DNA from: Variovorax paradoxus
Lineage (GTDB): Bacteria > Pseudomonadota > Gammaproteobacteria > Burkholderiales > Burkholderiaceae_C
Reading direction: 5' to 3'
DNA length: 64,000 nucleotides
Assembly: GCF_022009635.1 (NCBI RefSeq)
Contig: NZ_CP091716.1
Span: 5,043,501 to 5,107,500, forward strand
Position 1 is the first letter of the stretch. Each line of letters starts with the position of its first letter. The position numbers were made by a program, and so were the translations under genes. Below the pieces are notes generated by a model. The model was given only the letters and a program-made list of their open reading frames with translations, had not been told where the DNA came from and did no database searches. This document shows, piece after piece, positions 51,405 through 60,042 of this stretch.

Positions 51405-51965
51405 CTATCGCAGGGACGCCCGGGACACCACCCGTCGCCGGCGCGCACCCGGGTTGGCGTAGAGCCAGCGCGCGCGTGGCGCGCGGCTGCGGCGCGTTTC
51501 AGTCCCGGGGGCTTCCGCGCTGTCGACCTGCGTCCGGGTCCGCCGCACAGGCAAGGCATGCGGGCGTGCCGGCGCACCGGCCGATGGCTGCTGCGCCGGC
51601 GCCTGATGCCGCTCGAAGCGCAGTTCCTTCTGCTTCAGGTAGTGCATGAGCACATGCGAGACCATGTTGAGGCCGAAGGTGCCGAAGGCGGCCGGGAAGA
51701 TGTAGAGCGCAATCGACAACGCCGAGGAAAACACAAGGTCGTCGGCCAGCGATGGCGTGGCCCGGGCCATGTTGGCCAGCGCGCGCAGCAGGAAGATGTC
51801 CACGCCCGCCAGCAGGATCAGCAATGAGCCGAAGGCCAGCACGGTGACCTTCGAGAACTCGCGCCGCACGAAGAGCGTGACGAAGATGGCGGTGGGCAGC
51901 ACCAGCGAACAAAGCACCAAGGCCCAGAAGCGCATCTCTGTGAATACCGTTGCGTCCGAATGCAT
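51405..51965 (-). CDS. Hypothetical membrane protein with basic C-terminal tail
   Basis: 186 residues if started at ATG 51965 (MHSDATVFTEMRFWALVLCS); a start at 52049 would add 28 residues. Three membrane segments in the first 115 residues (ALVLCSLVLPTAIFVTLFV, VTVLAFGSLLILLAGVDIFL, ALSIALYIFPAAFGTFGLNM). The last 60 residues are Arg- and Ala-rich and probably disordered. Family not recognised. It lies between the DUF2721 gene and the response regulator in the same direction. Confidence 0.65.
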   Translation of the reverse strand: MHSDATVFTEMRFWALVLCSLVLPTAIFVTLFVRREFSKVTVLAFGSLLILLAGVDIFLLRALANMARATPSLADDLVFSSALSIALYIFPAAFGTFGLNMVSHVLMHYLKQKELRFERHQAPAQQPSAGAPARPHALPVRRTRTQVDSAEAPGTETRRSRAPRARWLYANPGARRRRVVSRASLR

Positions 51966-52073
51966 GATGACGAATTGAGCCACGGCCGGCCCGGCGCAAG
52001 TTGTCTGCCGAGTGAACCCTCGGTAAAGGCGGCCGACAAATAGTGACACCGCGCCGAAGGGCGCGGCGGCCGC

Positions 52074-52721
52074 CTAGCGCGGCTTGCCCAGCAGGCCCAC
52101 GCGGCGCGCCGCGATGGTGGCCTGCGTGCGGTTGGACACGTCGAGCGCCGCGAAGATCGCGGAGATATGGGCCTTCACCGTCTTCTCGGAAGTCTCCAGC
52201 CGCTGCGCGATCTGCGCGTTGCGCAGGCCCTCGCACAGCAGGTGCAGTACCTCGGTCTGGCGCGCGGTCAGGCGGCTCAGGCCGTCGGTCGGGGTCGACA
52301 GCACAGGCAGCGGTGAAACGCCCTGCGGCGACATGTGCACCACGTTCTGCTCGCCGCCCATCACGCGCCGCAGCGCATCCAGCAACTGCCGGCTGTCGGC
52401 CGACTTGTGCACGAAGCCCTGCGCCCCGGCTTCCAGCGCGGTTTCGATGTCATGCGGGTCTTCGGAGGCCGACAGCACCAGCACGCGAAGCCCGCCCCTG
52501 CGCCGGTGCAACTGCTGCACCAGCGCGGCGCCGCCGAGGTCGGGCAGGTAGTAGTCGGTCATGACGGCATCGAGCACCGGCAAGGTCTGCAATGCCTGCA
52601 GCGCTTCGCCACCGGTGCTGGCGGTTTCGATGGTCATCGAGGGCTCCGCCTCTCGCAGTGCGAGGCGCAGGCCCTCGCGGAACATGGCGTGGTCGTCGAT
52701 CAGCAGAATCGTGGAAGGCAT
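52074..52721 (-). CDS. NarL/FixJ-type response regulator
   Basis: 215 residues. Receiver domain (about 1-120) with ILLIDDHAMFREGLRLALRE, phospho-acceptor Asp in AVMTDYYLPDLGG and Lys in GFVHKSADS. LuxR-type HTH at the C-terminus: LTARQTEVLHLLCEGLRNAQ and IAQRLETSEKTVKAHISAIF. Probable partner of the hybrid kinase at 49078-50871, which lies nearby on the opposite strand. Starts 31 bases downstream of the serine hydrolase stop. Confidence 0.92.
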   Translation of the reverse strand: MPSTILLIDDHAMFREGLRLALREAEPSMTIETASTGGEALQALQTLPVLDAVMTDYYLPDLGGAALVQQLHRRRGGLRVLVLSASEDPHDIETALEAGAQGFVHKSADSRQLLDALRRVMGGEQNVVHMSPQGVSPLPVLSTPTDGLSRLTARQTEVLHLLCEGLRNAQIAQRLETSEKTVKAHISAIFAALDVSNRTQATIAARRVGLLGKPR

Positions 52722-52752
52722 CCGCCGATTCTGGCCGCAACGCAGCCGAGGC

Positions 52753-54318
52753 TCAGGCCTGCACCCGCTTTCCGGTAAGGGTCGGCATCTCGGTGGCGCT
52801 CGAATTGACGTTCACGCTGCGGTCGAAACGCAGGTACGGGCCTGAGAAGCGGCACACCACGGTGTCGCGGAAGGCCGACTCGACGAAGGTCCAGGTCATG
52901 ACGAAGGTGCGCGCGTCGAGCCACTCGCCGCTGGCCACCACGCGCATCACCTCGGGTTGGTACTCGTGGTGCAGCTTGTTGCCGGTGACGGTGGTGTCGC
53001 CCTCCAGCGGCTTGCGCAGGCCGGCCTGCACCTTGTGCGTGCCGCGCTCGTCTTCCATGGTGAAGGTGCAGGCGTCGGCGCTGAAGTCGAGCCGCATCGA
53101 CTTGATCTTCTCGGCGTTCTCCGCAAAGTCGAAACGCTGGCCCGACACGTTCGCGGCCACTGGCGAGCTGCCGGGCTTCACGGGCGGCAGCAGCCGCAGG
53201 CCGCGCGTGCGGGCCTCGAGCGCGGCGCTGTCTTTTCCGTTCGCGGGCATGGGCACGGCCTTGCCGAAAGCGGCCGGGAAGTGCTTGTACAGCAGGCCCG
53301 CGTTGAAGCCGGCCTTGGGCGGCAGCGCCGAGTTGAGCGCGAGCACCGCGTTCTGCTCGGGAAACACCACCGAGTACTGGCCGAACAGGCCGTCCGCGTT
53401 GTAGGCGCCGTGCGGGCCCAGCCACCACTGGTAGCCGTACTTGTCCTTGGTGTGCGGCGCGTGCACCGCGTCGACCCACTCCTTGGTGAGGATGCGCTTG
53501 CCGTTCCACATGCCGTCCTGCGCATGCAGGATGCCGAGCTTGAGCGAGTCGACCGTCTTCCAGCTCAGGCCGTTGGCGCCGGGCGAGATGCCCTCGGGGC
53601 CCACGTCCCACTCGTAGCCCGTGATGTCCAGCGGCTCGAAGAAGCGCGGCTTGAGATAGTCGGCGACCGACTGGCCCGTGGTCCGGGTGACGATGGCCGA
53701 CAGCATGTAGGTGGCTGCGCTGGTGTAGACGAACTTGCTGCCCGGCGTGTAGACCACGGGGACCTTGAAGAACTCGGCGATCCAGCTGGTGCGAATGGGT
53801 CGCCACACCGAGCCCGACACCATCGACTCGTGGCCGGTGCGCATGGTGAGCAGGTCGCGCACCGTCATGGCCGCGAGGTTGGGGCTGACCGTGGGTGGCA
53901 GGTGCTCGGGGAAGAAGGAGACGACCTTGTCGTCGAGGCCGAACTTGCCGTCGGCAATGGCCATGCCGACCGCGCACACGGTCACGCTCTTGGTCAGCGA
54001 GTGCGTCATGTGGCGGCGCTCGGCCTTGTACGGGTCCCACCAGCCTTCGGCCACCACATGGCCGTTGCGCCACAGCATGAAGCCATGCAGCTCGAAGGCG
54101 CTGCGCTCGGCCTCGTCGAGGAAGGCCAGGATCGACGCGGACGAAATGCCCTGCGCCTCGGGCCGGCTGCGCGGCAGGCCATCGGCAAAGCGCGGGCTGG
54201 CGGCGCCGGCCGCGGCCCAGCCGATGCCCGGAAGGGAAACCATGGCGGTGCCGCCGAGGGACAGGCGCAGCATGCCGCGGCGCGAGAGAGCGGGAAAAGA
54301 GGGAGAGGTTTCTTGCAT
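52753..54318 (-). CDS. Exported serine hydrolase, class C beta-lactamase fold
   Basis: 521 residues from ATG at 54318. Twin-arginine signal SRRGMLRLSLGGTAMVSLPG. The beta-lactamase/transpeptidase-like domain has SxxK in MTHSLTKSVTVCAVGMAIAD, the Tyr motif in KFVYTSAATYMLSAIV and GYQWWLGPHGAYNADGLFGQ. A C-terminal domain of about 130 residues (from NVSGQRFDFAENAEK) is a beta-rich extension seen in EstB/6-aminohexanoate-hydrolase-like relatives. Likely an exported esterase or amidase rather than a resistance enzyme. Divergent from the GMC oxidoreductase gene. Confidence 0.88.
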   Translation of the reverse strand: MQETSPSFPALSRRGMLRLSLGGTAMVSLPGIGWAAAGAASPRFADGLPRSRPEAQGISSASILAFLDEAERSAFELHGFMLWRNGHVVAEGWWDPYKAERRHMTHSLTKSVTVCAVGMAIADGKFGLDDKVVSFFPEHLPPTVSPNLAAMTVRDLLTMRTGHESMVSGSVWRPIRTSWIAEFFKVPVVYTPGSKFVYTSAATYMLSAIVTRTTGQSVADYLKPRFFEPLDITGYEWDVGPEGISPGANGLSWKTVDSLKLGILHAQDGMWNGKRILTKEWVDAVHAPHTKDKYGYQWWLGPHGAYNADGLFGQYSVVFPEQNAVLALNSALPPKAGFNAGLLYKHFPAAFGKAVPMPANGKDSAALEARTRGLRLLPPVKPGSSPVAANVSGQRFDFAENAEKIKSMRLDFSADACTFTMEDERGTHKVQAGLRKPLEGDTTVTGNKLHHEYQPEVMRVVASGEWLDARTFVMTWTFVESAFRDTVVCRFSGPYLRFDRSVNVNSSATEMPTLTGKRVQA

Positions 54319-54502
54319 GGCTCTTGGCGTTGTTATGTCGTCGCGCATCGCGCGTGTCGCAGGCGAACTGCTCTTTGGAGTTTCGCGCGGAGAGCTGTCA
54401 AACGGCTGTCGGCATCGTGAGAGAAAACCCACTTGCGGCGCGCCTGCCGCACTGAGGGAAAACGCCAAGCCCCGCGCACGAGTTCATTCCTACAGTCGAA
54501 TC

Positions 54503-54516
54503 CGTCCGATCGGACG
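54503..54516. promoter_or_regulatory. Perfect palindrome CGTCCGATCGGACG, candidate operator
   Basis: A 14-base perfect palindrome 31 bases before the GMC oxidoreductase start, in the 229-base divergent region shared with the serine hydrolase gene. TetR- or LacI-type repressors bind such sites. No regulator gene adjoins it, and it differs from the PtxS site. Confidence 0.45.
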
Positions 54517-54547
54517 CAGGCGACAAAGAACAAAAGGAAGACGCGCC

Positions 54548-56281
54548 ATGGAATTCGACTACGTGATCGTGGGCGGCGGGTCCGGCGGCGCCACGCTGGC
54601 CGCGCGGCTCAGCGAAGACCCCGCCGTGCATGTCTGCCTGGTCGAGGCCGGCGGCGACGGGCGCGGCGTGCTGGTGCGGGCGCCGGCCGGCGCGGCGGCC
54701 ATGCTGTCGGGCCGGCCACGCATCAACAACTACGCCTACCAGACCGTGCCGCAGCCCGGCCTGAACGGGCGGCGCGGCTACCAGCCGCGCGGGCGCTGCC
54801 TCGGCGGCTCGAGCGCCATCAACGCCATGCTCTACGTGCGCGGCCATCCCAGCGACTACGACGACTGGGAGCGCGCCGGCTGCGCAGGCTGGTCTTACGC
54901 CGACGTGCTGCCGTGGTTCAAACATGCCGAGGGCAACCAGCGCGGCGAAAGCGCCATGCACGGCGCGCACGGCCCGCTGCAGGTGTCGGACCAGCAGTCG
55001 CCGCGCGAGATCAGCGAAGCCTTCGTGCGCGCGGCCATGGAGTGCGGCGTTCCTCGCAACGACGACTTCAACGACGGCGTGCAGGAAGGCGCCGGGCTCT
55101 ACCAGGTCACGCAGTTCCACGGCGGCGACAGGAACGGCGAGCGCTGCTCTGCCGCCGCGGCCTACCTGCACCCGGTGATGAACAACCGCCCCAACCTCAC
55201 GGTGCTGACCGGCACGCAGGCGCAGCGGGTGCTGCTCGACGGCCGCCGCGCCACTGGTGTCGAGGTGCGCAGAGGCGGCAACATCGACACCCTGCACGCA
55301 CGGCGCGAGGTGGTGCTGTGCGGCGGCGCCTTCAATTCACCGCAGCTGCTGATGCTCTCGGGCATCGGCGACCCGGAGGAACTCGGGCGCCACGGCATCG
55401 CGGTGCTGCATGCGCTGCCGGGCGTGGGCCGCAACCTGCAGGACCACGTCGACTTCATCCTCTCCTACCGCACCAGCGCCAAGGGCCTGCCCGGCCTGGG
55501 ACCGGCCGGGCTCTTCAATTTCGTGAAAGCCATTCCGGAGTGGCGCCGCACGGGCAAGGGCCTGATCTCGACACCCTTCGCCGAAGGCGGCGCCTTCATC
55601 AAGACGTCGCCCGAACTGCGCCGGCCCGACCTGCAATTGCACTTCGTGATCAGCCTGGTCGACGACCATGCGCGCAAGCTGCACGGCGGCTTCGGCTTCT
55701 CGTGCCATGCGTGCGTGCTGCGGCCCAATGGACGCGGCGACGTGCGATTGAACGACGCAGACCCGGCATCGGCGCCGCGCATCGATCCGCGCTTTCTGTC
55801 GGATGCGCAGGACGTGGCGTTGCTGCTGCGCGGCGTGAAGAAGATGCGCGAAATACTGCGCGCGCCGGCGCTCGCGCCCTACCGCCACGAAGAGCTCTAC
55901 ACCGCGAACGTGCAGACCGACGAAGAACTGGAGCGGCACATCCGCGCACGCGCAGACACCATCTATCACCCGGTGGGCACCTGCAAGATGGGCACCGACG
56001 CCATGGCCGTGGTCGACGCGAAGCTGCGCGTTCACGGCATCGCGAACCTGCGCGTGGTCGATGCCTCGGTGATGCCGACGCTGATCGGCGGCAACACCAA
56101 TGCGCCGACGATCATGATTGCCGAACGCGCCGCCGACTGGATGCGCGGGCCGATCACCTTCGACCGCGCGGTGCAGGATGCTAGGGAGCCCGCGAAGAGC
56201 CCCGCACCACCAGCTCGCCAGGCAGCAGCAGCTGGCGCGGCGCCTCTTCCAGCCCCCGCAGCCGCTCGATCAGACACGTAG
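54548..56281 (+). CDS. GMC-family oxidoreductase (choline/alcohol dehydrogenase-like)
   Basis: 577 residues. FAD motif FDYVIVGGGSGGATLAARLS at the N-terminus, GMC signature 1 in YQPRGRCLGGSSAINAMLYV, signature 2 in GAFNSPQLLMLSGIG, catalytic His in TIYHPVGTCKMG and Asn in PTLIGGNTNAPTIMIAERAA. No signal peptide. The family fold ends at about residue 540; the remaining Ala/Pro-rich tail of about 35 residues is read antisense through the end of the LacI gene (101-base convergent overlap). Oxidises an alcohol; AAGGA precedes the ATG. Confidence 0.9.
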   Translation: MEFDYVIVGGGSGGATLAARLSEDPAVHVCLVEAGGDGRGVLVRAPAGAAAMLSGRPRINNYAYQTVPQPGLNGRRGYQPRGRCLGGSSAINAMLYVRGHPSDYDDWERAGCAGWSYADVLPWFKHAEGNQRGESAMHGAHGPLQVSDQQSPREISEAFVRAAMECGVPRNDDFNDGVQEGAGLYQVTQFHGGDRNGERCSAAAAYLHPVMNNRPNLTVLTGTQAQRVLLDGRRATGVEVRRGGNIDTLHARREVVLCGGAFNSPQLLMLSGIGDPEELGRHGIAVLHALPGVGRNLQDHVDFILSYRTSAKGLPGLGPAGLFNFVKAIPEWRRTGKGLISTPFAEGGAFIKTSPELRRPDLQLHFVISLVDDHARKLHGGFGFSCHACVLRPNGRGDVRLNDADPASAPRIDPRFLSDAQDVALLLRGVKKMREILRAPALAPYRHEELYTANVQTDEELERHIRARADTIYHPVGTCKMGTDAMAVVDAKLRVHGIANLRVVDASVMPTLIGGNTNAPTIMIAERAADWMRGPITFDRAVQDAREPAKSPAPPARQAAAAGAAPLPAPAAARSDT

Positions 56282-57206
56282 CAGCCGTGCGGCCGATGGC
56301 GTCCGTGGGCTGGGCCACGGTGCTCAAACCCGGCCCGATGAGCGAAGCCCACTCAGGATCGTCGAAGCCGACGAAGCCCAGGTCGCTGCCGAACTGCCAG
56401 CCCAGCCGCGCCATGGCCTGCGCCACGCGCAGCGTGACCACCGCATTGCCCGCGACCACCGCCGCGCGACGGCCGCGCTTGGCACGCTGGCGCAGCGCCT
56501 GCAGGGCCTCGTCGAGCGCTTCATGGCCGCCCTCGACGCATTCGAAAATCTCGCCCGCCACGCGCGGCTCGTGCGCGGCCACGCAGGCGCCGAACGCGGC
56601 CGTGCGCTCGCGCCGCGAGCTCACGCCCTTCTGCGGCTCGGTGACGTAGAGCAGTTCGCGATAGCCGCCCTCGACCAGGTGGCCGCAGGTGGCCGTCATC
56701 GCGGCATGGTTGTCGAGCGAGACGAAGTCGGTGTGCATGCCGGTGTGGCGGCGGTCCACCAGCACGGCGGGCTTGCCGTGCAGCGTGACCGCGTCGACCA
56801 CGTTGCTGCCGCGCCCCAGCGTGTTGAGGATGAAGCCGTCGACCTGGTAGCCCGCCAGCGCGTCGATGGCCTCGCGCTCGCGTTCGCTCTCGTTGCCGAG
56901 GTTGAACAGCATCACCAGGTAGCCGGCGTCCTGGCAGGCTTTTTCGGCGCCGCGCAGCACGGCGACGGAATACGGGTTGGTGATGTCGGCCACGATCAGG
57001 CCGATGAGGCGCGAACGGCCATGGCTCAGCGCCTGCGCCATCGGGCTCGGTGAATAGGCCAGCTTGGCGATGGCCACTTCGACGCGCGCGGCGATGTCGG
57101 GGCTCAGCAGGCGCTCGCGGTGGTTGAGGAAGCGCGAGACGGTGGCCTTGGAGACGCCGGCGGCTTCGGCAACGTCGGCAATGGTGGCGCGGCCGGTGGG
57201 CTTCAT
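56181..57206 (-). CDS. ptxS: LacI-family regulator, PtxS-like (2-ketogluconate)
   Basis: 341 residues. HTH and hinge: ATIADVAEAAGVSKATVSRF and YSPSPMAQALSHGRSRLIGL; periplasmic-binding-like effector domain follows (IVADITNPYSVAVLRGAEKA, PAVLVDRRHTGM, LGFVGFDDPEWASLIGPGLS). The genomic partners (reductase, kinase and epimerase genes) and a perfect TGAAACCGGTTTCA site at 63114-63127 match Pseudomonas PtxS, which represses the kgu genes until 2-ketogluconate binds. It is last in the minus-strand run, after a repeat element. Its final 101 bases overlap the GMC gene. Confidence 0.85.
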   Translation of the reverse strand: MKPTGRATIADVAEAAGVSKATVSRFLNHRERLLSPDIAARVEVAIAKLAYSPSPMAQALSHGRSRLIGLIVADITNPYSVAVLRGAEKACQDAGYLVMLFNLGNESEREREAIDALAGYQVDGFILNTLGRGSNVVDAVTLHGKPAVLVDRRHTGMHTDFVSLDNHAAMTATCGHLVEGGYRELLYVTEPQKGVSSRRERTAAFGACVAAHEPRVAGEIFECVEGGHEALDEALQALRQRAKRGRRAAVVAGNAVVTLRVAQAMARLGWQFGSDLGFVGFDDPEWASLIGPGLSTVAQPTDAIGRTAATCLIERLRGLEEAPRQLLLPGELVVRGSSRAP

Positions 57207-57215
57207 GGTCTTGCT

Positions 57216-57312
57216 CCTTCCCCCTCTGGGGGAAGGTCGGGATGGGGGCAGGCAGAGCGTCCAGTGGATGCGCCGCTTGCCCCCACCCCTGCCCTCCCCC
57301 AGCGGGGGAGGG
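57216..57312. repeat. REP-doublet element with two perfect hairpins
   Basis: Hairpin 1: CCTTCCCCC (57216-57224), TCT, GGGGGAAGG (57228-57236). Hairpin 2: CCCTCCCCC (57292-57300), AGC, GGGGGAGGG (57304-57312). Both stems have 9 perfect pairs and 3-base loops. An outer imperfect pairing of GGGATGGGGGCA with TGCCCCCACCCC joins them. It fills the gap between the reductase and LacI genes. Confidence 0.75.
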
Positions 57313-57330
57313 AGAAAAGCCTGGCACCGG

Positions 57331-58314
57331 TCATGCGCTTGCCGTGTCGTACGGCGCCGTCGGCTTCTCGCCCGCCAGCACCTGCAGCAGATTGGTTGTC
57401 GCCAGCTCGGCCATGGCGTGGCGCGTCTCGTGCGTGGCCGAGCCGATGTGCGGCAGCGGCGTCACGCGCGGATGGGTGCGCAGCGGCGAATCGGCCGGCA
57501 GCGGCTCCTTGGCGAACACGTCGAGCCCGGCGGCGCGCAGCGTGCCGTGGTCGAGCGCGTTCAGCAGCGCTTCTTCATTCACCGTGGCGCCGCGGCCGCC
57601 GTTGATGAAAGCCGCGCCGGGCTTCATGCGCGCGAAGAAGGCGGCGTCGATCATGCCGCGCGTGGCGTCGGTCAGCGGCAGCATCGCGAGCACGATGTCG
57701 GCGCGCGCCAGCAGGTCGTCCAGCGGCGTGTGCGCGGCGCGGCCCTGCAACTCGGGTGCCTGCGCCGCCAGGTCGACCGGGCGGCGCGAGTGGTACAGCA
57801 CCGGCATGCCGAAGCCCAGGGCGGCGCGGCGCGCCACGGCCTGCCCGATGCGGCCGAAGCCGAGGATGCCCAGCGTCTTGCCGTGCACGTCGGTGCCGAA
57901 GAGCTCTTCGCCGATGTTCTTGGTCCAGCGGCCTTCGCGCACCAGGTTCGACAACTCGACCACGCGGCGCTGCGTGGCCATGAGAATCGCGAACACCGTG
58001 TCGGCCACGGTCTCGGTCAGCACGTCGGGCGTGTGGCACAGCACGATGCCGCGCTTGCGCAGTTCGGCCAGCGGATAGTTGTCGACGCCCACGGACACGC
58101 TCGAAATCACCTGCAGCTGCGGCGCCGCGTCGAGCAGCGCGGCATCGACCGGATGGCTGGAGCCGATCAGGCCGTCCGCGGTGCGCAGCGCGGCGGCGAA
58201 GGCCTCGGGCTCCTTGCGCGGGTCGGCCACTGTCACATGGTGCGCAGCCTGCAGGCGCGCGAGCTGGTCTTCGGGCAGCGGCCTGAAGACGAGGATGTTC
58301 TTCTGCTGCGTCAT
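57331..58314 (-). CDS. kguD: 2-hydroxyacid dehydrogenase, 2-keto-(6-phospho)gluconate reductase candidate
   Basis: 327 residues of the D-isomer-specific 2-hydroxyacid dehydrogenase family. NAD(P)-binding LGILGFGRIGQAVARRAALG, catalytic Arg in FINGGRGATVNEEALLNAL, Glu in DVFAKEPLPADSPL and His in LPHIGSATHETRHAMAE. In the kgu pathway KguD reduces 2-keto-6-phosphogluconate to 6-phosphogluconate. The adjacent kinase (5-base gap), epimerase and PtxS-like gene support this; glyoxylate/hydroxypyruvate reductase is the alternative. Confidence 0.85.
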   Translation of the reverse strand: MTQQKNILVFRPLPEDQLARLQAAHHVTVADPRKEPEAFAAALRTADGLIGSSHPVDAALLDAAPQLQVISSVSVGVDNYPLAELRKRGIVLCHTPDVLTETVADTVFAILMATQRRVVELSNLVREGRWTKNIGEELFGTDVHGKTLGILGFGRIGQAVARRAALGFGMPVLYHSRRPVDLAAQAPELQGRAAHTPLDDLLARADIVLAMLPLTDATRGMIDAAFFARMKPGAAFINGGRGATVNEEALLNALDHGTLRAAGLDVFAKEPLPADSPLRTHPRVTPLPHIGSATHETRHAMAELATTNLLQVLAGEKPTAPYDTASA

Positions 58315-58319
58315 GGCGT

Positions 58320-59273
58320 TCAGAGCCCCGCTTCTTCGAGCTGCGCCCGCGTGGGCAGTCCTTCCGTGTCGCCCAGCACCTGCACGGCGCGCGCGCCGAT
58401 CCAGGCGCCGCGGCGCACGGCGTCGGGCACGCTGCGACCTTCGAGCAGCGCGCTCACCACGCCGGCCGCGAAGCCGTCGCCCGCGCCCACGGTGTCGATC
58501 ACTTCCTTGACCGGGAAGCCGTCGACATGGCCGGTGCCGGCCACGTCGCTGTCGTAGTAGGCGCCGGCGGCGCCGAGCTTCACCACCACCAGCTTCGCGC
58601 CGCGCTCGCGGTAGAAGCGGGCGACGTCCTCGGGCTTGTCGTGGCCGGTGAGCAGCAGGCCTTCCTCGATGCCGGGCAGCACCCAGTCGGCGCGCGAGGC
58701 CAGCTCGTTGACCCAGTGGCGCATGGTCTCGGTGGACGACCACAGCGTGGGGCGCAGGTTGGTGTCGAAGGAGATGGTGCGGCCGGCGGCGCGCATCACG
58801 TCCATGCTCTTGAGCGCGGCCTGCAGGCTGGTGTCGGAGATGGCGGCGAACACGCCGGTGGCGTGCAGGTGGCGTGCCGAGCGCAGCCAGGCCTCGTCGA
58901 TGTCGGCCGGGCCCATGTGGCTCGCGGCGGAGCCCTTGCGGTGGTATTCGATCGGCGGGTCGCTGCCGTCGGTGACGCGGCCCTTGAACTGGAAGCCGGT
59001 GCGCTGCGTCGCGTCGGTGATCACGTGCGAGCAGTCGATGCCTTCGGCGCGCATCGCGGCCAGCAGCGCGCGGCCCATCGAGTCGGTGCCCAGCCGGCTG
59101 GCCCAGCCCACCTTCAGGCCCAGGCGCGACAGGCCGATGGCCACGTTGGTCTCGGCGCCGGCGGTGCGCTTGTGGAACGACTGGGCGTCTTCCAGCGGGC
59201 CCGGCCGGTCGGCCACCAGCAGCAGCATGGCCTCGCCGAAAAGGGCGACGTCGAAGGCGGTAGGTTCTGTCAT
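58320..59273 (-). CDS. kguK: PfkB-family sugar acid kinase, 2-ketogluconate kinase candidate
   Basis: 317 residues, ribokinase fold. VALFGEAMLLLVADRPGPLE at the N-terminus, AGAETNVAIGLSRLGLKVGW for the substrate lid, and the ATP/anion-hole signature VIDTVGAGDGFAAGVVSALL near the end. Members of this subgroup phosphorylate 2-keto-3-deoxygluconate (KdgK) or 2-ketogluconate (KguK). The reductase next to it and the PtxS-type site favour KguK. Confidence 0.87.
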   Translation of the reverse strand: MTEPTAFDVALFGEAMLLLVADRPGPLEDAQSFHKRTAGAETNVAIGLSRLGLKVGWASRLGTDSMGRALLAAMRAEGIDCSHVITDATQRTGFQFKGRVTDGSDPPIEYHRKGSAASHMGPADIDEAWLRSARHLHATGVFAAISDTSLQAALKSMDVMRAAGRTISFDTNLRPTLWSSTETMRHWVNELASRADWVLPGIEEGLLLTGHDKPEDVARFYRERGAKLVVVKLGAAGAYYDSDVAGTGHVDGFPVKEVIDTVGAGDGFAAGVVSALLEGRSVPDAVRRGAWIGARAVQVLGDTEGLPTRAQLEEAGL

Positions 59274-59292
59274 GTCCGTTGTGTCTGTTGTT

Positions 59293-60042
59293 CTAGGTCT
59301 GCGCGCGCGCGGCGCGTATGAAGTCGATCTGCGCGCGGGTGACGGCCAGCAGGTCGTCGCCCACGAGCGGGTATTCGATGGCATGCGGCACGTCGGCGGG
59401 CAGCGCGCGCAGCACGGCACGCCACGGCGCGACCGAATCGCCCAGCGGCACCGCCACCCACTTGTGCGGCAGCCGCTGCGCGCCCTTGCAATGCACGTAG
59501 CGCACGCGGTGGCCGAGCGCCTGCGCGGCCTGCAGCGGGCATTCGCCGAGCCAGTGCCAGTTGCCCATGTCGAAGGTCATGCCCAGCGAAAGGCCGGCAT
59601 GGTCTGCCGCCTCGAAGAAGGCCTGCAGCGCGGCCAGCGTGCCGGCGCGCACGGTCTGGTCGTTCTCGATGACGAGTTCGACGCGCGTTTCTGCAAGCTC
59701 CACCTTCAGGCCCCACAGCGAGCCGTGCGACGAAGCCTGGAAGTCGCCGATGGACATCTTCAGCCGCTTCGCGCCCACGCGCGTGGCAGCGGCAATGCCG
59801 CGCTTGAGCGCGGCGCTGTCGAGCCAGCCGCCCTCGGCCCACAGGCCCTCGGGGCTGGAGTACACCGATGCCAGCCCGTTCAGCGCGGGCAGTTCCGCGT
59901 CGGCGTCGCGCAGCATCTCGCCGCGCACTTCCACCGAATCGGCGCCTGCCGCGCGTGCAAGCTGCGAGCACCAGAGCTGGCCGTGCCGGCCCACCTCGGC
60001 CGCACCGAAGGACGACAGAGAAATCAGGACCTCGAAGGACAT
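59293..60042 (-). CDS. kguE: TIM-barrel sugar phosphate isomerase/epimerase, KguE-like
   Basis: 249 residues of the AP-endonuclease-2/xylose-isomerase-like TIM barrel. Metal ligands are probable in VELVIENDQTV, LGMTFDMGNWHW, RYVHCKGAQ and HAIEYPLVGDD. In Pseudomonas, kguE starts the 2-ketogluconate operon, with epimerase activity proposed but not well defined. ATG shares one base with the stop of the ABC ATPase gene, which links catabolism and uptake in one transcript. Confidence 0.82.
   Translation of the reverse strand: MSFEVLISLSSFGAAEVGRHGQLWCSQLARAAGADSVEVRGEMLRDADAELPALNGLASVYSSPEGLWAEGGWLDSAALKRGIAAATRVGAKRLKMSIGDFQASSHGSLWGLKVELAETRVELVIENDQTVRAGTLAALQAFFEAADHAGLSLGMTFDMGNWHWLGECPLQAAQALGHRVRYVHCKGAQRLPHKWVAVPLGDSVAPWRAVLRALPADVPHAIEYPLVGDDLLAVTRAQIDFIRAARAQT

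Noticed and set aside
52753..54318. Beta-lactamase resistance gene
   Set aside because: The SxxK hydrolase has a long extra C-terminal domain and lacks a clear KTG box in the sequence seen; it fits the esterase/amidase branch of the fold.
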